A stretch of 37,382 nt of DNA. Origin: an uncultured Phascolarctobacterium sp. (lineage in GTDB: Bacteria; Bacillota; Negativicutes; Acidaminococcales; Acidaminococcaceae). Position numbers and translations under genes: made by a program. Location: the NCBI GenBank assembly GCA_949288065.1, contig CASEIL010000025.1:1-37382 (forward strand), read 5' to 3'. Below, one piece after another: positions 8,816 to 16,549 of the stretch; within the stretch, counting starts at the first letter, position 1; each line of letters starts with the position of its first letter. The notes under the pieces were generated by a model. That model had not been told where the DNA came from, searched no databases, and saw nothing but the letters and a program-made list of their open reading frames with translations.

Positions 8816-9456
8816 AGGAAGAAGCGTTAAAACAACTGAGCGAGCAGCTGGCCAAATGCCGCGAATGCAAGTTGTGCGAGTTTGCCAAGGGCACGGTGGG
8901 CTGGTTTGGCTGCGCCGATACGCCGATTGTGTTTGTAGGCGAGGGCCCCGGCGGCGTGGAGGATGATTACGGCTGCCCGCTGATTGGGCCATCCGGACAG
9001 CTTTTGGATAAGGCCTTGTGGGCAACCAAAATGACGAGGGACAGGGTAATTACCACCAACGTGGTTAAGTGTCGCCCCAAGGGCAACCGCACGCCGAATA
9101 TTGCCGAAGCGGAGTTTTGCGCTCAGCGCTGGCTGGACAAAGAGCTGGAGATTTTGCAGCCCAAGGTTGTGGTGGCGCTGGGCAGCGTGGCGCTGCATTA
9201 TTTGGGTAACCCCGATATGCGCATTACGCGCGACCGCGGCAAATGGTTTAAAACAAAACAGGGCTTTGACTGTATTGCCACCTACCACCCGGCGTATTTG
9301 CTGCGCCTGGCCGACCCGCACGTTTTAAACCACGCCAAGTGGGAGGTATTTTATGATTTGGAAGCCGCCCGCAAAAAAGCGGAGGAAGCAGCGCCGGATT
9401 ATAAATTTATGAGCGAAGAAAAAACGAATTTGTTTAAGCTGTTCAGCAAAAGATAA
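8812..9456 (+). CDS. Type-4 (iron-sulfur) uracil-DNA glycosylase
   Basis: Family 4 glycosylases remove uracil from DNA to start base-excision repair. The 214-residue product has Cys16, Cys19 and Cys22 near the N terminus (KCRECKLCEF) and two later cysteines (VVKCRPKGNRTP and EAEFCAQRWL); four of these would hold the [4Fe-4S] cluster. Motif A appears as VGEGPGGVEDDYGCPLIGPSGQLLD, and the C-terminal motif as TYHPAYLLR. The TTG start at 8812 overlaps the lipase stop in TTGA, and the internal GAGAGATGG sequence serves as its ribosome site. Coupling to a lipase has no obvious functional meaning. Confidence 0.92.
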   Translation: MKEEALKQLSEQLAKCRECKLCEFAKGTVGWFGCADTPIVFVGEGPGGVEDDYGCPLIGPSGQLLDKALWATKMTRDRVITTNVVKCRPKGNRTPNIAEAEFCAQRWLDKELEILQPKVVVALGSVALHYLGNPDMRITRDRGKWFKTKQGFDCIATYHPAYLLRLADPHVLNHAKWEVFYDLEAARKKAEEAAPDYKFMSEEKTNLFKLFSKR

Positions 9457-9468
9457 AAAATTTTGAAG

Positions 9469-9505
9469 AAAAGCGTTAGTTAGCACTTGCTTACTAACGC
9501 TTTTT
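9469..9505 (+). terminator. Terminator after the uracil-DNA glycosylase
   Basis: A perfect 12-bp stem, AAAAGCGTTAGT (9469-9480) and ACTAACGCTTTT (9493-9504), with a 12-nt loop ends in a T-run. The A/T flanks make it potentially active in both directions. Confidence 0.85.
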
Positions 9506-9515
9506 GTGTTATACT
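9487..9515 (+). promoter_or_regulatory. Promoter of the DUF3793-flavodoxin unit
   Basis: TTGCTT (9487-9492) and TATACT (9510-9515) are spaced 17 nt apart, with a TG one base before the -10. The -35 lies inside the loop of the preceding terminator. The predicted start near 9522 gives a leader of about 129 nt. Confidence 0.65.
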
Positions 9516-9535
9516 TAATCCGTAAGTTAGATGAC

Positions 9536-9628
9536 GCTAACCAAGTATTCTAAAGAACCTTCTTCTTTTGATTACTGCTTAAATAACTGCGCTTTACCAA
9601 TGCCCCTCCTGAGGAATATTTGGTTAGC
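9536..9628 (+). promoter_or_regulatory. Structured 5' leader RNA, possible riboswitch or regulator-binding element
   Basis: Bases 9536-9551 (GCTAACCAAGTATTCT) pair with 9613-9628 in a 16-bp helix with only two G-U wobbles. It encloses about 61 nt that include a local hairpin AAAGAA/TTCTTT (9552-9568). The 3' strand ends 22 nt before the start codon of the DUF3793 gene, so the fold could influence ribosome access. I do not recognise a known riboswitch class. The stretch from 9531 is also open in frame with the downstream gene for 40 codons, but no ribosome site precedes it. Confidence 0.5.
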
Positions 9629-9650
9629 AATCTTGCTTTTAGGTGATGTT

Positions 9651-10232
9651 ATGGCACAGTCAATTTTAGGCTTTAATAATTTAGATGAATTTTTTGCGTT
9701 TCATGCAGCTCCGGCACTTGCCGGCATAAAACCAGCCAGTTTGTTTAGCTGTCCGGCCCATTTAATGCCGCAGGCAGATGAAGTGCTGGCGGCATACAAC
9801 AGCCAGTTTAAAGCGCGCGGCACAAATTTTAAGCTGCTTTGCCGCTGCCGCAGCCATATTTTAATTTTGGTATATGATGAAAAACTGCTTGGGCAGGTGC
9901 TGCAAAAGCAAATCAGCCAAAACTATTTAAAGCGCTGCGGTTATAATAAAAATGTAAGCATCGAAGAATTTTTAAACGTACTGGCAGCGAAAATCAGCGC
10001 AGGCGGAGAGTTTCCGCACGAAATTGGCATTGCGCTCGGCTATCCGCCGGAAGACATTGAAGGCTTTAAGCGTTACAAAGGTCGCAACTTTAAATGCTGC
10101 GGCTACTGGAAGGTTTACGGCAACGCAGAACGAGCCCAAAAACTGTTTGAGGCTTACACGCTGTGCCGCGACAGATTAATGCAGGCATTGCAGACAGGCG
10201 CGACCTTAAAAGTTGCCGCAGCTGCGATATAA
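9651..10232 (+). CDS. DUF3793 family protein
   Basis: The 193-residue protein matches the pattern I associate with DUF3793: FFAFHAAPALAGIKPASLFSC near the start, a central LILVYDEKLL, and EIGIALGYPPEDIEGF followed by KCCGYWKVYG. Its biochemical role is unknown. Members are often found beside flavodoxin genes in anaerobic Bacillota, as here. The start was set at the ATG at 9651, preceded by TTTTAGGTGAT; an in-frame ATG at 9531 would add 40 residues without family similarity or ribosome site. The flavodoxin gene follows after 13 nt, so the two probably form one transcript. There is no signal peptide or membrane segment. Confidence 0.85.
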   Translation: MAQSILGFNNLDEFFAFHAAPALAGIKPASLFSCPAHLMPQADEVLAAYNSQFKARGTNFKLLCRCRSHILILVYDEKLLGQVLQKQISQNYLKRCGYNKNVSIEEFLNVLAAKISAGGEFPHEIGIALGYPPEDIEGFKRYKGRNFKCCGYWKVYGNAERAQKLFEAYTLCRDRLMQALQTGATLKVAAAAI

Positions 10233-10245
10233 AGGAGGTAAAATA

Positions 10246-10668
10246 ATGGAAATAGCTGTAATTTACTGGTCCGGTACGGGCAACACGCAAATGATGGCCA
10301 AGGCCGTTGCTGAAGGTATTAAAGAAGCCGGCGCCGATGCCGTTGTTAAAAGCGTAAGCGAAATTACGCCCGACGAAGCCGCTGCCTATGATAAAATTGC
10401 TTTTGGGTGCAGCGCTATGGGTGCAGAAGTTTTGGAAGAAACTGAATTTGAACCGTTTTTTACCATGCTTGAAGATAGATTGAAAGGCAAAAAAGTAGTG
10501 CTGTTCGGCTCTTACGGCTGGGGCGGCAGCTACATGCAGGATTGGGAAGCCAGAGTGCAGGCCGATGGTGCAGAGCTTTTGCATGCGGGCGTCCTGGCTA
10601 TGGGCGAACCCGACGACACTGCTAAAGCCGAATGTAAAGAAATTGGCAGCCTGCTTGCCAAAGCTTAA
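10246..10668 (+). CDS. Flavodoxin, short-chain
   Basis: Flavodoxins are FMN-binding one-electron carriers that can replace ferredoxin when iron is scarce. The 140-residue product begins MEIAVIYWSGTGNTQMMA, where SGTGNT is the phosphate-binding loop for FMN. It contains the GSYGWGGSYMQDWEAR segment whose aromatic residues flank the flavin ring. The length fits the short-chain class. The ATG at 10246 follows a strong AAAGGAGG. An in-frame upstream start at 10213 lies inside the DUF3793 gene and is not supported. It shares a transcript with the DUF3793 gene and its structured leader. Confidence 0.93.
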   Translation: MEIAVIYWSGTGNTQMMAKAVAEGIKEAGADAVVKSVSEITPDEAAAYDKIAFGCSAMGAEVLEETEFEPFFTMLEDRLKGKKVVLFGSYGWGGSYMQDWEARVQADGAELLHAGVLAMGEPDDTAKAECKEIGSLLAKA

Positions 10669-10732
10669 TTTGTTTTCTGCATAAGCGGCCCTCCCCGTTT
10701 ATGTATTATCCATTTCTCCATAAAGCAGAAAC

Positions 10733-10761
10733 AACGCTCTTCGTTTTGAAGGGCGTTTTTC
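10733..10761 (+). terminator. Terminator after flavodoxin
   Basis: A 10-bp stem, AACGCTCTTC (10733-10742) and GAAGGGCGTT (10748-10757), with loop GTTTT is followed by TTT. It is 64 nt after the flavodoxin stop. Confidence 0.8.
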
Positions 10762-10802
10762 TGTTGCCCGGGAAATAATTTTGCCAAATTGCCTAAAATA
10801 GA

Positions 10803-10830
10803 TTGTAAAAATTATTTTTTGAGATATAAT
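10803..10830 (+). promoter_or_regulatory. Promoter of the ZIP transporter gene
   Basis: TTGTAA (10803-10808) and TATAAT (10825-10830) are spaced 16 nt apart, 25 nt before the start codon at 10856. Confidence 0.6.
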
Positions 10831-10855
10831 TAAAGTAAGACGAGCGAGGTGACTT

Positions 10856-11677
10856 ATGGACGAATTATTAAAAATAAATGACCCTGTAATTTTGGCACTG
10901 GCCTCCACCTGCTTTACCTGGTTTATGACGGCGGCGGGCGCGGCCATGGTGTTCTTTTTTAAAAACATAAACAAGCGCATGCTGAATATGATGCTGGGTT
11001 TTGCGGCGGGCGTTATGGTGGCGGCGTCCTTCTGGTCGCTGCTGGAGCCTGCCATTGAAATGGCGGAAAGCGCGCCTATACCGGCGTGGCTGGTGGCCGC
11101 TATCGGCTTTGTGGGCGGCGCGGGCTTTTTGTGCCTGGCTGACCACGTTATGCCGCATGCGCATTTCTTCGCCAGGGAAGGGCAGACGGAAGGCATACCG
11201 ACGCATTTAAAACGCAGCATCCTTCTGGTATTCAGCATTACGCTGCACAACATACCGGAAGGGCTGGCTGTTGGCGTAGCCTTTGGTGCAGCGGCGGCAG
11301 CTGGCGATAACACCACGCTGTTATCCGCCATGGCGGTGGCGCTGGGCATTGGGCTGCAAAACTTTCCGGAAGGCGCGGCGGTTTCCATTCCGCTAAGGCG
11401 TGAAGGCGTAAGCCGCTTTAAAAGCTTTATGTATGGGCAGGCAAGCGGCGGTGTGGAACCCATTGCAGGCGTGCTGGGCGCTTACGCCGTGGTGCACATG
11501 ACGCCTATTTTGCCCTATGCGCTGGCATTTGCGGCAGGCGCGATGCTTTATGTGGTGGTGGAAGAGCTGATACCCGAGGCGCAAAGCGGCGGCGAGCACG
11601 AAAGCGCCGATTTATCCACCATCGGTTTTATTGTTGGCTTTACCGTAATGATGATGCTGGACGTGGCATTGGGGTAA
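10856..11677 (+). CDS. ZIP family divalent metal transporter (GufA/ZupT-like)
   Basis: ZIP proteins move zinc, iron or other divalent metals into the cytosol. The 273-residue protein has about eight hydrophobic helices. The binuclear metal site is visible in two signature helices: HNIPEG (His131-Gly136, in FSITLHNIPEGLAVGVAF) and QNFPEG (Gln168-Gly173, in GIGLQNFPEGAAVSIPL). Having Gln rather than His in the second motif is a pattern I associate with GufA-type members. A short histidine cluster (HVMPHAHFF) lies in the loop before helix 4. The ATG at 10856 follows GCGAGGTGA. The superoxide reductase gene follows after 53 nt without a terminator. Confidence 0.9.
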   Translation: MDELLKINDPVILALASTCFTWFMTAAGAAMVFFFKNINKRMLNMMLGFAAGVMVAASFWSLLEPAIEMAESAPIPAWLVAAIGFVGGAGFLCLADHVMPHAHFFAREGQTEGIPTHLKRSILLVFSITLHNIPEGLAVGVAFGAAAAAGDNTTLLSAMAVALGIGLQNFPEGAAVSIPLRREGVSRFKSFMYGQASGGVEPIAGVLGAYAVVHMTPILPYALAFAAGAMLYVVVEELIPEAQSGGEHESADLSTIGFIVGFTVMMMLDVALG

Positions 11678-11730
11678 TCAAAGCAGCGGCTTTGAAATAA
11701 ATGGCAGAATTTTAAAAGGAGATGAAGTTT

Positions 11731-12114
11731 ATGGAAAAAAGATTTTATGTTTGCAAACATTGCGGCAACATGGTTGGCATGATTAAAAACGCGGGCGTAC
11801 CGCTGATGTGCTGCGGCGAGCCGATGGCAGAGCTGACGGCGAACACCGTGGAAGCTTCGCAGGAAAAACACCTGCCGGTATATACTATGGAGGGCGGCGT
11901 GCTGAAGGTACAGGTTGGCAGCGCCGAGCACCCGATGCTGGCTGAACACTACATTGAATGGATTTATGTGGAAACCACCTGCGGCGGGCAGCGCAAGGCA
12001 CTGAAGCCCGGCGATAAACCGGCAGCAGAATTTGCCTTTGCCGGCGGCGATAAACCAGTTGCCGTTTACGCTTACTGCAACCTGCACGGCTTGTGGAAAA
12101 CTGAGGTAAAATAA
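11731..12114 (+). CDS. Desulfoferrodoxin (two-iron superoxide reductase)
   Basis: The enzyme reduces superoxide to peroxide without releasing oxygen, a typical defence of anaerobes. The 127-residue product has an N-terminal desulforedoxin domain with Cys8, Cys11, Cys27 and Cys28 (FYVCKHCGNM and MCCGEPM), which bind the first iron. The catalytic domain ligands are His47, His67, His73, Cys116 and His119 (EKHLP, EHPM, EHYIEW, YCNLHGLW). I used the ATG at 11731, because the AAAGGAGATG site precedes it and overlaps the alternative ATG at 11722. A small hairpin CAAAGC/GCTTTG without a T-run lies upstream, so it may be cotranscribed with the ZIP gene. Confidence 0.94.
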   Translation: MEKRFYVCKHCGNMVGMIKNAGVPLMCCGEPMAELTANTVEASQEKHLPVYTMEGGVLKVQVGSAEHPMLAEHYIEWIYVETTCGGQRKALKPGDKPAAEFAFAGGDKPVAVYAYCNLHGLWKTEVK

Positions 12115-12119
12115 GAATA

Positions 12120-12152
12120 AGAGGCGCATCAAAATGATGTGCCTCTGTTTTA
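12120..12152 (+). terminator. Terminator after superoxide reductase
   Basis: A 12-bp stem with one G-U, 12120-12131 pairing with 12135-12146, and an AAA loop is followed by GTTTTAT. It separates the metabolic genes from the defence region. Confidence 0.85.
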
Positions 12153-12165
12153 TTATAGGGGTGAT

Positions 12166-12186
12166 GTGGTATAATTGTTATACCAC
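12166..12186 (+). promoter_or_regulatory. Perfect palindrome over the promoter of the HipA-like gene
   Basis: Two 9-nt arms, GTGGTATAA and TTATACCAC, are perfect inverted repeats around TTG. The left arm contains a consensus -10 (TATAAT, 12170-12175), and the right arm covers the expected transcription start. A bound repressor would block initiation. No HipB-type repressor gene is adjacent. It could also form a hairpin in RNA, but no T-run follows. Confidence 0.65.
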
Positions 12187-12220
12187 GTTGTACCCATAAT
12201 TACTTAACAGGAGGCAGAAA

Positions 12221-13390
12221 ATGGATTACATACTTATGAACAAGAATACCCCTTTATGCAGGCTTGCCATTGATATGGAAAACTATGTTATTAGCGATAT
12301 TCTTGAAGTTTATAACTCCAAAGCTTTTCCTGTTGGCGTAGATTTTATTGCAGGCAAACCGCAAAAGAAAAGCCTTGCCAAATGGTGGGCAGGAAGGGCG
12401 ATACCAGGCAGCCGTATTGGCGCTGCAAGTTTTGAACGCCGGTATGCGGTTACAATGGCATCCCTGCCGTTTAAAAACTACGGCTTAAGCCTTACTGACC
12501 AATACTGGCTTAACCCCGTTGGAGCGGAATCGAGAGAGTGGAAAGATATTAACTTTTTTCATAATGAATTTTCGGGCGCATTAGGGCAGGCCTTTTTTGA
12601 TGAATCGTATATTTCTGAGGACAGGAACTTTTTTATGTCACCGGATAGTACGTCCGACGGTATGCTGCCTAAAAAATGGGTGCGTGATGAGGCAACCGGC
12701 AAATTGTATTTATATAAAGTCGGCAGCGGGCCTTTTGAGCAGGAACCGTTTAACGAATTAATAGCAAGTAAAATTTTTGCACTGCTTGATACGGTAAAAT
12801 TTGTAGATTACCATGTTGTGCATGACAGTGGCAGATATTTTAGCACCTGCGAAAATTTTATTACCGACAGCACGGAGCTTGTAACAGCTGCTAATATGCG
12901 GATGACGCAATCGCCGTTGATTGTAAACGCTGCTAATGAATATAATTATCTTTTAAAATGCTGCGAGGCTTATAATATACCAAATGTTAAGGCAAGCCTT
13001 GATGTAATGCTGGCAGTAGATTACATAATTTGTAATACCGACAGGCATTATGGTAATTTTGGGTTTATACGCAATATGGATACCTTACAGTTTACAGGCG
13101 TTGCGCCTGTATATGATAACGGCACCAGCCTGTGGAATAAAGATAAGGCTGCTGATATAGGGCATAAATTTGAAGCACGTGCCTTTGCCTATAATCAGGA
13201 TGATGCTGTAAAATTAATTACGCACTTTGAACTGCTTGATTTAACAAAATTAAAAAACATTGATGAAATTATTGTTGACGTTTTAAGCAAAAATGAAAAT
13301 CTGCCAATGCAGAGAGTTTATGACGTTGCAGCAGCCGTAAAAAAACAAGTTGCAAAACTGCAAAAAATTAAAGATAGTTCCGTAAAATAA
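12221..13390 (+). CDS. HipA-like serine/threonine kinase domain protein
   Basis: The 389-residue product resembles the HipA/CtkA kinase group. The catalytic region is clear: LAVDYIICNTDRHYGNFGFIRN gives the catalytic Asp and the metal-binding Asn, followed by VAPVYDNGTSLW with the DxG-like Asp. A lysine in KLYLYKVGS and the next loop GPFEQEPFNE are candidates for ATP binding. The first 130 residues are unassigned. HipA kinases phosphorylate translation or tRNA-charging components; the target here is unknown. There is no HipB antitoxin gene beside it. The ATG at 12221 follows CAGGAGGC. It has its own promoter and terminator but sits next to the type I R-M operon, which suggests a defence role. 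Confidence 0.78.
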   Translation: MDYILMNKNTPLCRLAIDMENYVISDILEVYNSKAFPVGVDFIAGKPQKKSLAKWWAGRAIPGSRIGAASFERRYAVTMASLPFKNYGLSLTDQYWLNPVGAESREWKDINFFHNEFSGALGQAFFDESYISEDRNFFMSPDSTSDGMLPKKWVRDEATGKLYLYKVGSGPFEQEPFNELIASKIFALLDTVKFVDYHVVHDSGRYFSTCENFITDSTELVTAANMRMTQSPLIVNAANEYNYLLKCCEAYNIPNVKASLDVMLAVDYIICNTDRHYGNFGFIRNMDTLQFTGVAPVYDNGTSLWNKDKAADIGHKFEARAFAYNQDDAVKLITHFELLDLTKLKNIDEIIVDVLSKNENLPMQRVYDVAAAVKKQVAKLQKIKDSSVK

Positions 13391-13403
13391 AATTAAAACT
13401 TGC

Positions 13404-13441
13404 AATTAGCCAGATACCAAGCTGTATTTGGCTAATTTTTT
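13404..13441 (+). terminator. Terminator after the HipA-like gene
   Basis: A 14-bp stem with one G-U wobble (AATTAGCCAGATAC with GTATTTGGCTAATT) and a short loop runs into a T-run. The 96 nt that follow, to the start of hsdM, are AT-rich and hold a possible -10 TACAAT at 13465-13470, but no convincing -35. Confidence 0.85.
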
Positions 13442-13537
13442 GTAAGAAAAAAGCAAAAATATGATACAATTAAATTAACACTAAATAAATTTGCATAAGC
13501 GAATTTTAAATAAATATTAAACAGAAATGGTGAAAAA

Positions 13538-15361
13538 ATGATTAATATCCGAAAACTCGAAGCTGATTTATGGGAATCTGCCGATTTATTGCGTTCCGGT
13601 TCTAATTTAACATCTAACCAATACTGTATGCCGGTGCTGGGGCTTATCTTTTTGCGTTATGCTTACAGCCGTTTTAAAATGGCGGAAGCAGAAATTATGA
13701 AAAACCGCCCTGTGCGCGGCGGCAGGGTTTTGCCTGTGGAAGCGGGCGACTTTGCAGCTAAAAGCGCTTTGTTTTTGCCTAAAGAAGCTCAGTATAATTA
13801 TTTGCTGAACCTGCCGGAAAATATTGCTGCTGCCGGTATAACAAATAAGGAAGGGCATGTTATTAACAGCCTTGGCGAAGCGGTAAACAATGCCATGTCG
13901 CTTATTGAAGAACGAAGCGAACAACTGGCAGGCGTATTGCCTAAAAGTTATACCGATTTTAACGACGATATTCTTGCTGAACTGTTGCGCATTTTTAATA
14001 ACAGCGCGCTTGATGAAATTGGCGGCGATATTATCGGCCGCATTTACGAATACTTTTTAAATAAATTTGCTAAAAACATCGCCTCTGATGACGGTGTATT
14101 CTTTACGCCCAAATCACTGGTAAAAATGATTGTTAATATTATCGAACCGCAAAGCGGCACGCTTTTAGATCCTGCCTGCGGCAGCGGCGGCATGTTCATT
14201 CAGTCCGGCGATTTTGTAAACCAAAGCGGCATGAATGCTAACAGCGCCATGACTTTTTATGGGCAGGAAAAAGTAGAATACAATGCACAGCTTTGCTTAA
14301 TGAACATGGCGGTGCATGGTTTAACCGGCAAAATAAAATCGGGCGATGACGCCAATACCTTTTATCACGATGCCCACAGCCTTAATGGCTGCTGCGATTA
14401 TGTGATGGCTAACCCGCCTTTTAATGTTGATAAAGTAAAAGCTGAAAGCTGCCAAAATGCTGGTAGGCTGCCTTTTGGTATGCCCGGCCTTAACAAAAAG
14501 AAAGAAGTAAGCAACGCTAATTATTTGTGGATTTCGTACTTTTATAGCTACCTTAACGAGCGCGGCCGCGCAGGGTTTGTAATGGCGTCATCTGCAACGG
14601 ATAGTAATCAGGGCAAGGATAAGGATATCCGCCGGCAGCTTGTTGAAACAGGGCATGTAGATGTAATGATAAGCGTCGGCAACAACTTTTTTTACACCAA
14701 AAGCCTGCCGTGTTCCCTGTGGTTTTTTAACAAAGCCAAGGCAGATGCAATTAAAAATAAAGTGCTGTTTATAGACGCGCGCAACTATTACACCGTGGTA
14801 GACCGCACGCTGAACGAATGGAGTTATTGGCAGCTTAAAAACCTTAATGCCATAGTGTGGTTATACCGTGGCGAGCTTGAAAAATACACTGCCCTTTTGG
14901 CTGAATACCGCCATGTGCTTGGCAGCGATAAACCTTTTGCGGAGCAAATTGCAGAACTGGAAGCAAAAATTGAAGCTTTGCGCGCCGAAGCCAAAGCTGC
15001 GGCAGAAGCAGCCGCTAAACGCAGCAAGAAAAAAGTACAGGCAGAATATGACGTTAAACTGGCTGAACTTAACGATACGCTTACCAAAGCCAAAGAAGCC
15101 AACTGGCTGCACGAAAAATTTGGCGAAGGCGTTTATGCAGATGTGCCCGGTTTATGCAAAATTGCAGATAAGGCAGATATTGAAGCCAAAGGCTGGTCAC
15201 TGACGCCGGGTGCTTATGTAGGCGTAGCGCCGGTTGAAGATGACGGCGTTAATTTTGAGCAGCGTATGCAGGAAATACATCAGGAGCTTTTAACACTGCA
15301 AAAAGAATCCAACGATTTAATGGAAACCATCTCAAAAAACTTAAAGGAGATGGGGTTATGA
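13538..15361 (+). CDS. hsdM: Type I restriction-modification DNA methyltransferase subunit HsdM
   Basis: HsdM adds the protective N6-methyladenine mark as part of an M2S complex. The 607-residue product has the N-terminal HsdM domain (ADLLRSGSNLTSNQYCMPVLGLIFLRY) and then the methyltransferase fold. Motif X appears as VFFTPKSLVKMIV, the AdoMet motif I as DPACGSGGMF (Asp211 onward) and the catalytic NPPF at Asn292. A charged, Ala/Lys/Glu-rich segment at about residues 465-525, very likely a coiled coil, precedes the conserved C terminus. It opens the operon hsdM-hsdS-X-hsdR and overlaps hsdS by four bases (ATGA). The ribosome site before 13538 is weak (TGGTGA). Confidence 0.95.
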   Translation: MINIRKLEADLWESADLLRSGSNLTSNQYCMPVLGLIFLRYAYSRFKMAEAEIMKNRPVRGGRVLPVEAGDFAAKSALFLPKEAQYNYLLNLPENIAAAGITNKEGHVINSLGEAVNNAMSLIEERSEQLAGVLPKSYTDFNDDILAELLRIFNNSALDEIGGDIIGRIYEYFLNKFAKNIASDDGVFFTPKSLVKMIVNIIEPQSGTLLDPACGSGGMFIQSGDFVNQSGMNANSAMTFYGQEKVEYNAQLCLMNMAVHGLTGKIKSGDDANTFYHDAHSLNGCCDYVMANPPFNVDKVKAESCQNAGRLPFGMPGLNKKKEVSNANYLWISYFYSYLNERGRAGFVMASSATDSNQGKDKDIRRQLVETGHVDVMISVGNNFFYTKSLPCSLWFFNKAKADAIKNKVLFIDARNYYTVVDRTLNEWSYWQLKNLNAIVWLYRGELEKYTALLAEYRHVLGSDKPFAEQIAELEAKIEALRAEAKAAAEAAAKRSKKKVQAEYDVKLAELNDTLTKAKEANWLHEKFGEGVYADVPGLCKIADKADIEAKGWSLTPGAYVGVAPVEDDGVNFEQRMQEIHQELLTLQKESNDLMETISKNLKEMGL

Positions 15362-16548
15362 AATATAAGTTAGGAGAAATTTGTGATTTTATAAATGGTG
15401 GAGCGTGGAGTGACAAAGAATATGTAAATGAGGGGTTACCAGTTTTAAAAGTAACGAATTGTAAGCCACAAGGTTTTTATCTTGGCGATATAAATTATTT
15501 GCCATTATCATTAGCAGAAAAATATAAAAAAAACAAACTAAAAATTTGCGACGTAATAATTGCTACGGTTGGTTCGCATCCAAATTTAATAGAATCAGCA
15601 GCTGGAAGAACCTGTATTGTTAATACATTGGTTGATGGATTCTATTTAAATCAAAATGCAGTTTGTTTGCGAACAAAGAATAAAGATATACTTGATCAAA
15701 AATATTTGGGGTATCATAGTAAATATAGGCTTTTTCAGCATTATATTCAAATGAGCGGTCGTGGCGCAGCTAATCAAATGAGAATTCCTATAAGTGCTAT
15801 AAAAAATTATGAATTTGACTTTCCTGAAATTAAAATTCAACAGAAAATTGGAGCAATTCTTTCCTCTTACGATGACCTTATCGAAAACAACCAAAAACAA
15901 ATCAAACTTTTAGAAGAAGCTGCACAGCGTTTGTATAAAGAATGGTTTGTTGATTTGCGCTTTCCGGGTTACAAAACCACGCCAATCGTTGACGGCGTGC
16001 CGGAGGGGTGGGAAAAAGAATTTTTGACTAATTTAGTAGATGTTCAATATGGATATGCTTTCAATGGAGCATTGTTTAATAATACTGGATGCGGTATGCC
16101 AATAGTTCGTATTAGAAATATACCAGAAGGGCAAACAATGGATTTTACTACTGAAGAAGCTTCAAAAGAGTATATTATTCATAATGGCGATATTTTAGTA
16201 GGAATGGACGGAGAGTTCCATATTAATTCTTGGGGAGGAGAAGATGCTTATTTGGTACAGCGAACTTGTAGCTTGCGACCTAAATTTGATTCTATGAAAG
16301 GCTATTTGCTTCAAGCTATTGTAGAACCTATAAAATATTTTGAACAAACAGTAGTAGGCGCAACTGTTGCGCATCTTGGTAAAAAACATATTGATACAAT
16401 TAAAATTTTTAAAGCTCCTAATGCACTATATAAACCTTTTCAAATTTGGTATAAAAAACGACAATGCTTAATAAATGAAAATAGATTACTTAAACAAGCC
16501 CGTGAGCGTTTATTGCCTAAACTAATGAGTGGTGAATTGGAGGTGTAG
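15358..16548 (+). CDS. hsdS: Type I R-M specificity subunit HsdS
   Basis: HsdS chooses the bipartite DNA target for both methylation and cutting. The 396-residue protein has the expected two-fold design: a target domain beginning GEICDFINGGAWS, a helical spacer (IGAILSSYDDLIENNQKQIKLLEEAAQRLYKEWF), a second target domain after GVPEGWEKEF, and a C-terminal helix (RLLKQARERLLPKLMSGELEV). The two target domains are much more AT-rich than hsdM or hsdR, as is usual where specificity is swapped by recombination. The start overlaps the hsdM stop. The recognised site cannot be read from the sequence. Confidence 0.94.
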   Translation: MKYKLGEICDFINGGAWSDKEYVNEGLPVLKVTNCKPQGFYLGDINYLPLSLAEKYKKNKLKICDVIIATVGSHPNLIESAAGRTCIVNTLVDGFYLNQNAVCLRTKNKDILDQKYLGYHSKYRLFQHYIQMSGRGAANQMRIPISAIKNYEFDFPEIKIQQKIGAILSSYDDLIENNQKQIKLLEEAAQRLYKEWFVDLRFPGYKTTPIVDGVPEGWEKEFLTNLVDVQYGYAFNGALFNNTGCGMPIVRIRNIPEGQTMDFTTEEASKEYIIHNGDILVGMDGEFHINSWGGEDAYLVQRTCSLRPKFDSMKGYLLQAIVEPIKYFEQTVVGATVAHLGKKHIDTIKIFKAPNALYKPFQIWYKKRQCLINENRLLKQARERLLPKLMSGELEV

Positions 16549-16549
16549 T

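Noticed and set aside
7949..9025. 358-residue open frame on the minus strand across the lipase and glycosylase genes
   Set aside because: Arg/Gln/His-rich composition typical of antisense shadows; the + strand frames hold intact catalytic motifs.
9531..9650. Forty extra N-terminal codons for the DUF3793 protein, or a leader peptide
   Set aside because: No ribosome site precedes the ATG at 9531, the residues do not match the family, and the region forms a long helix. A leader peptide is not fully excluded.
14930..15120. Sequence error or repeat in the Ala/Lys/Glu-rich part of hsdM
   Set aside because: The frame is intact through it, and charged helical linkers near the C terminus are common in HsdM.
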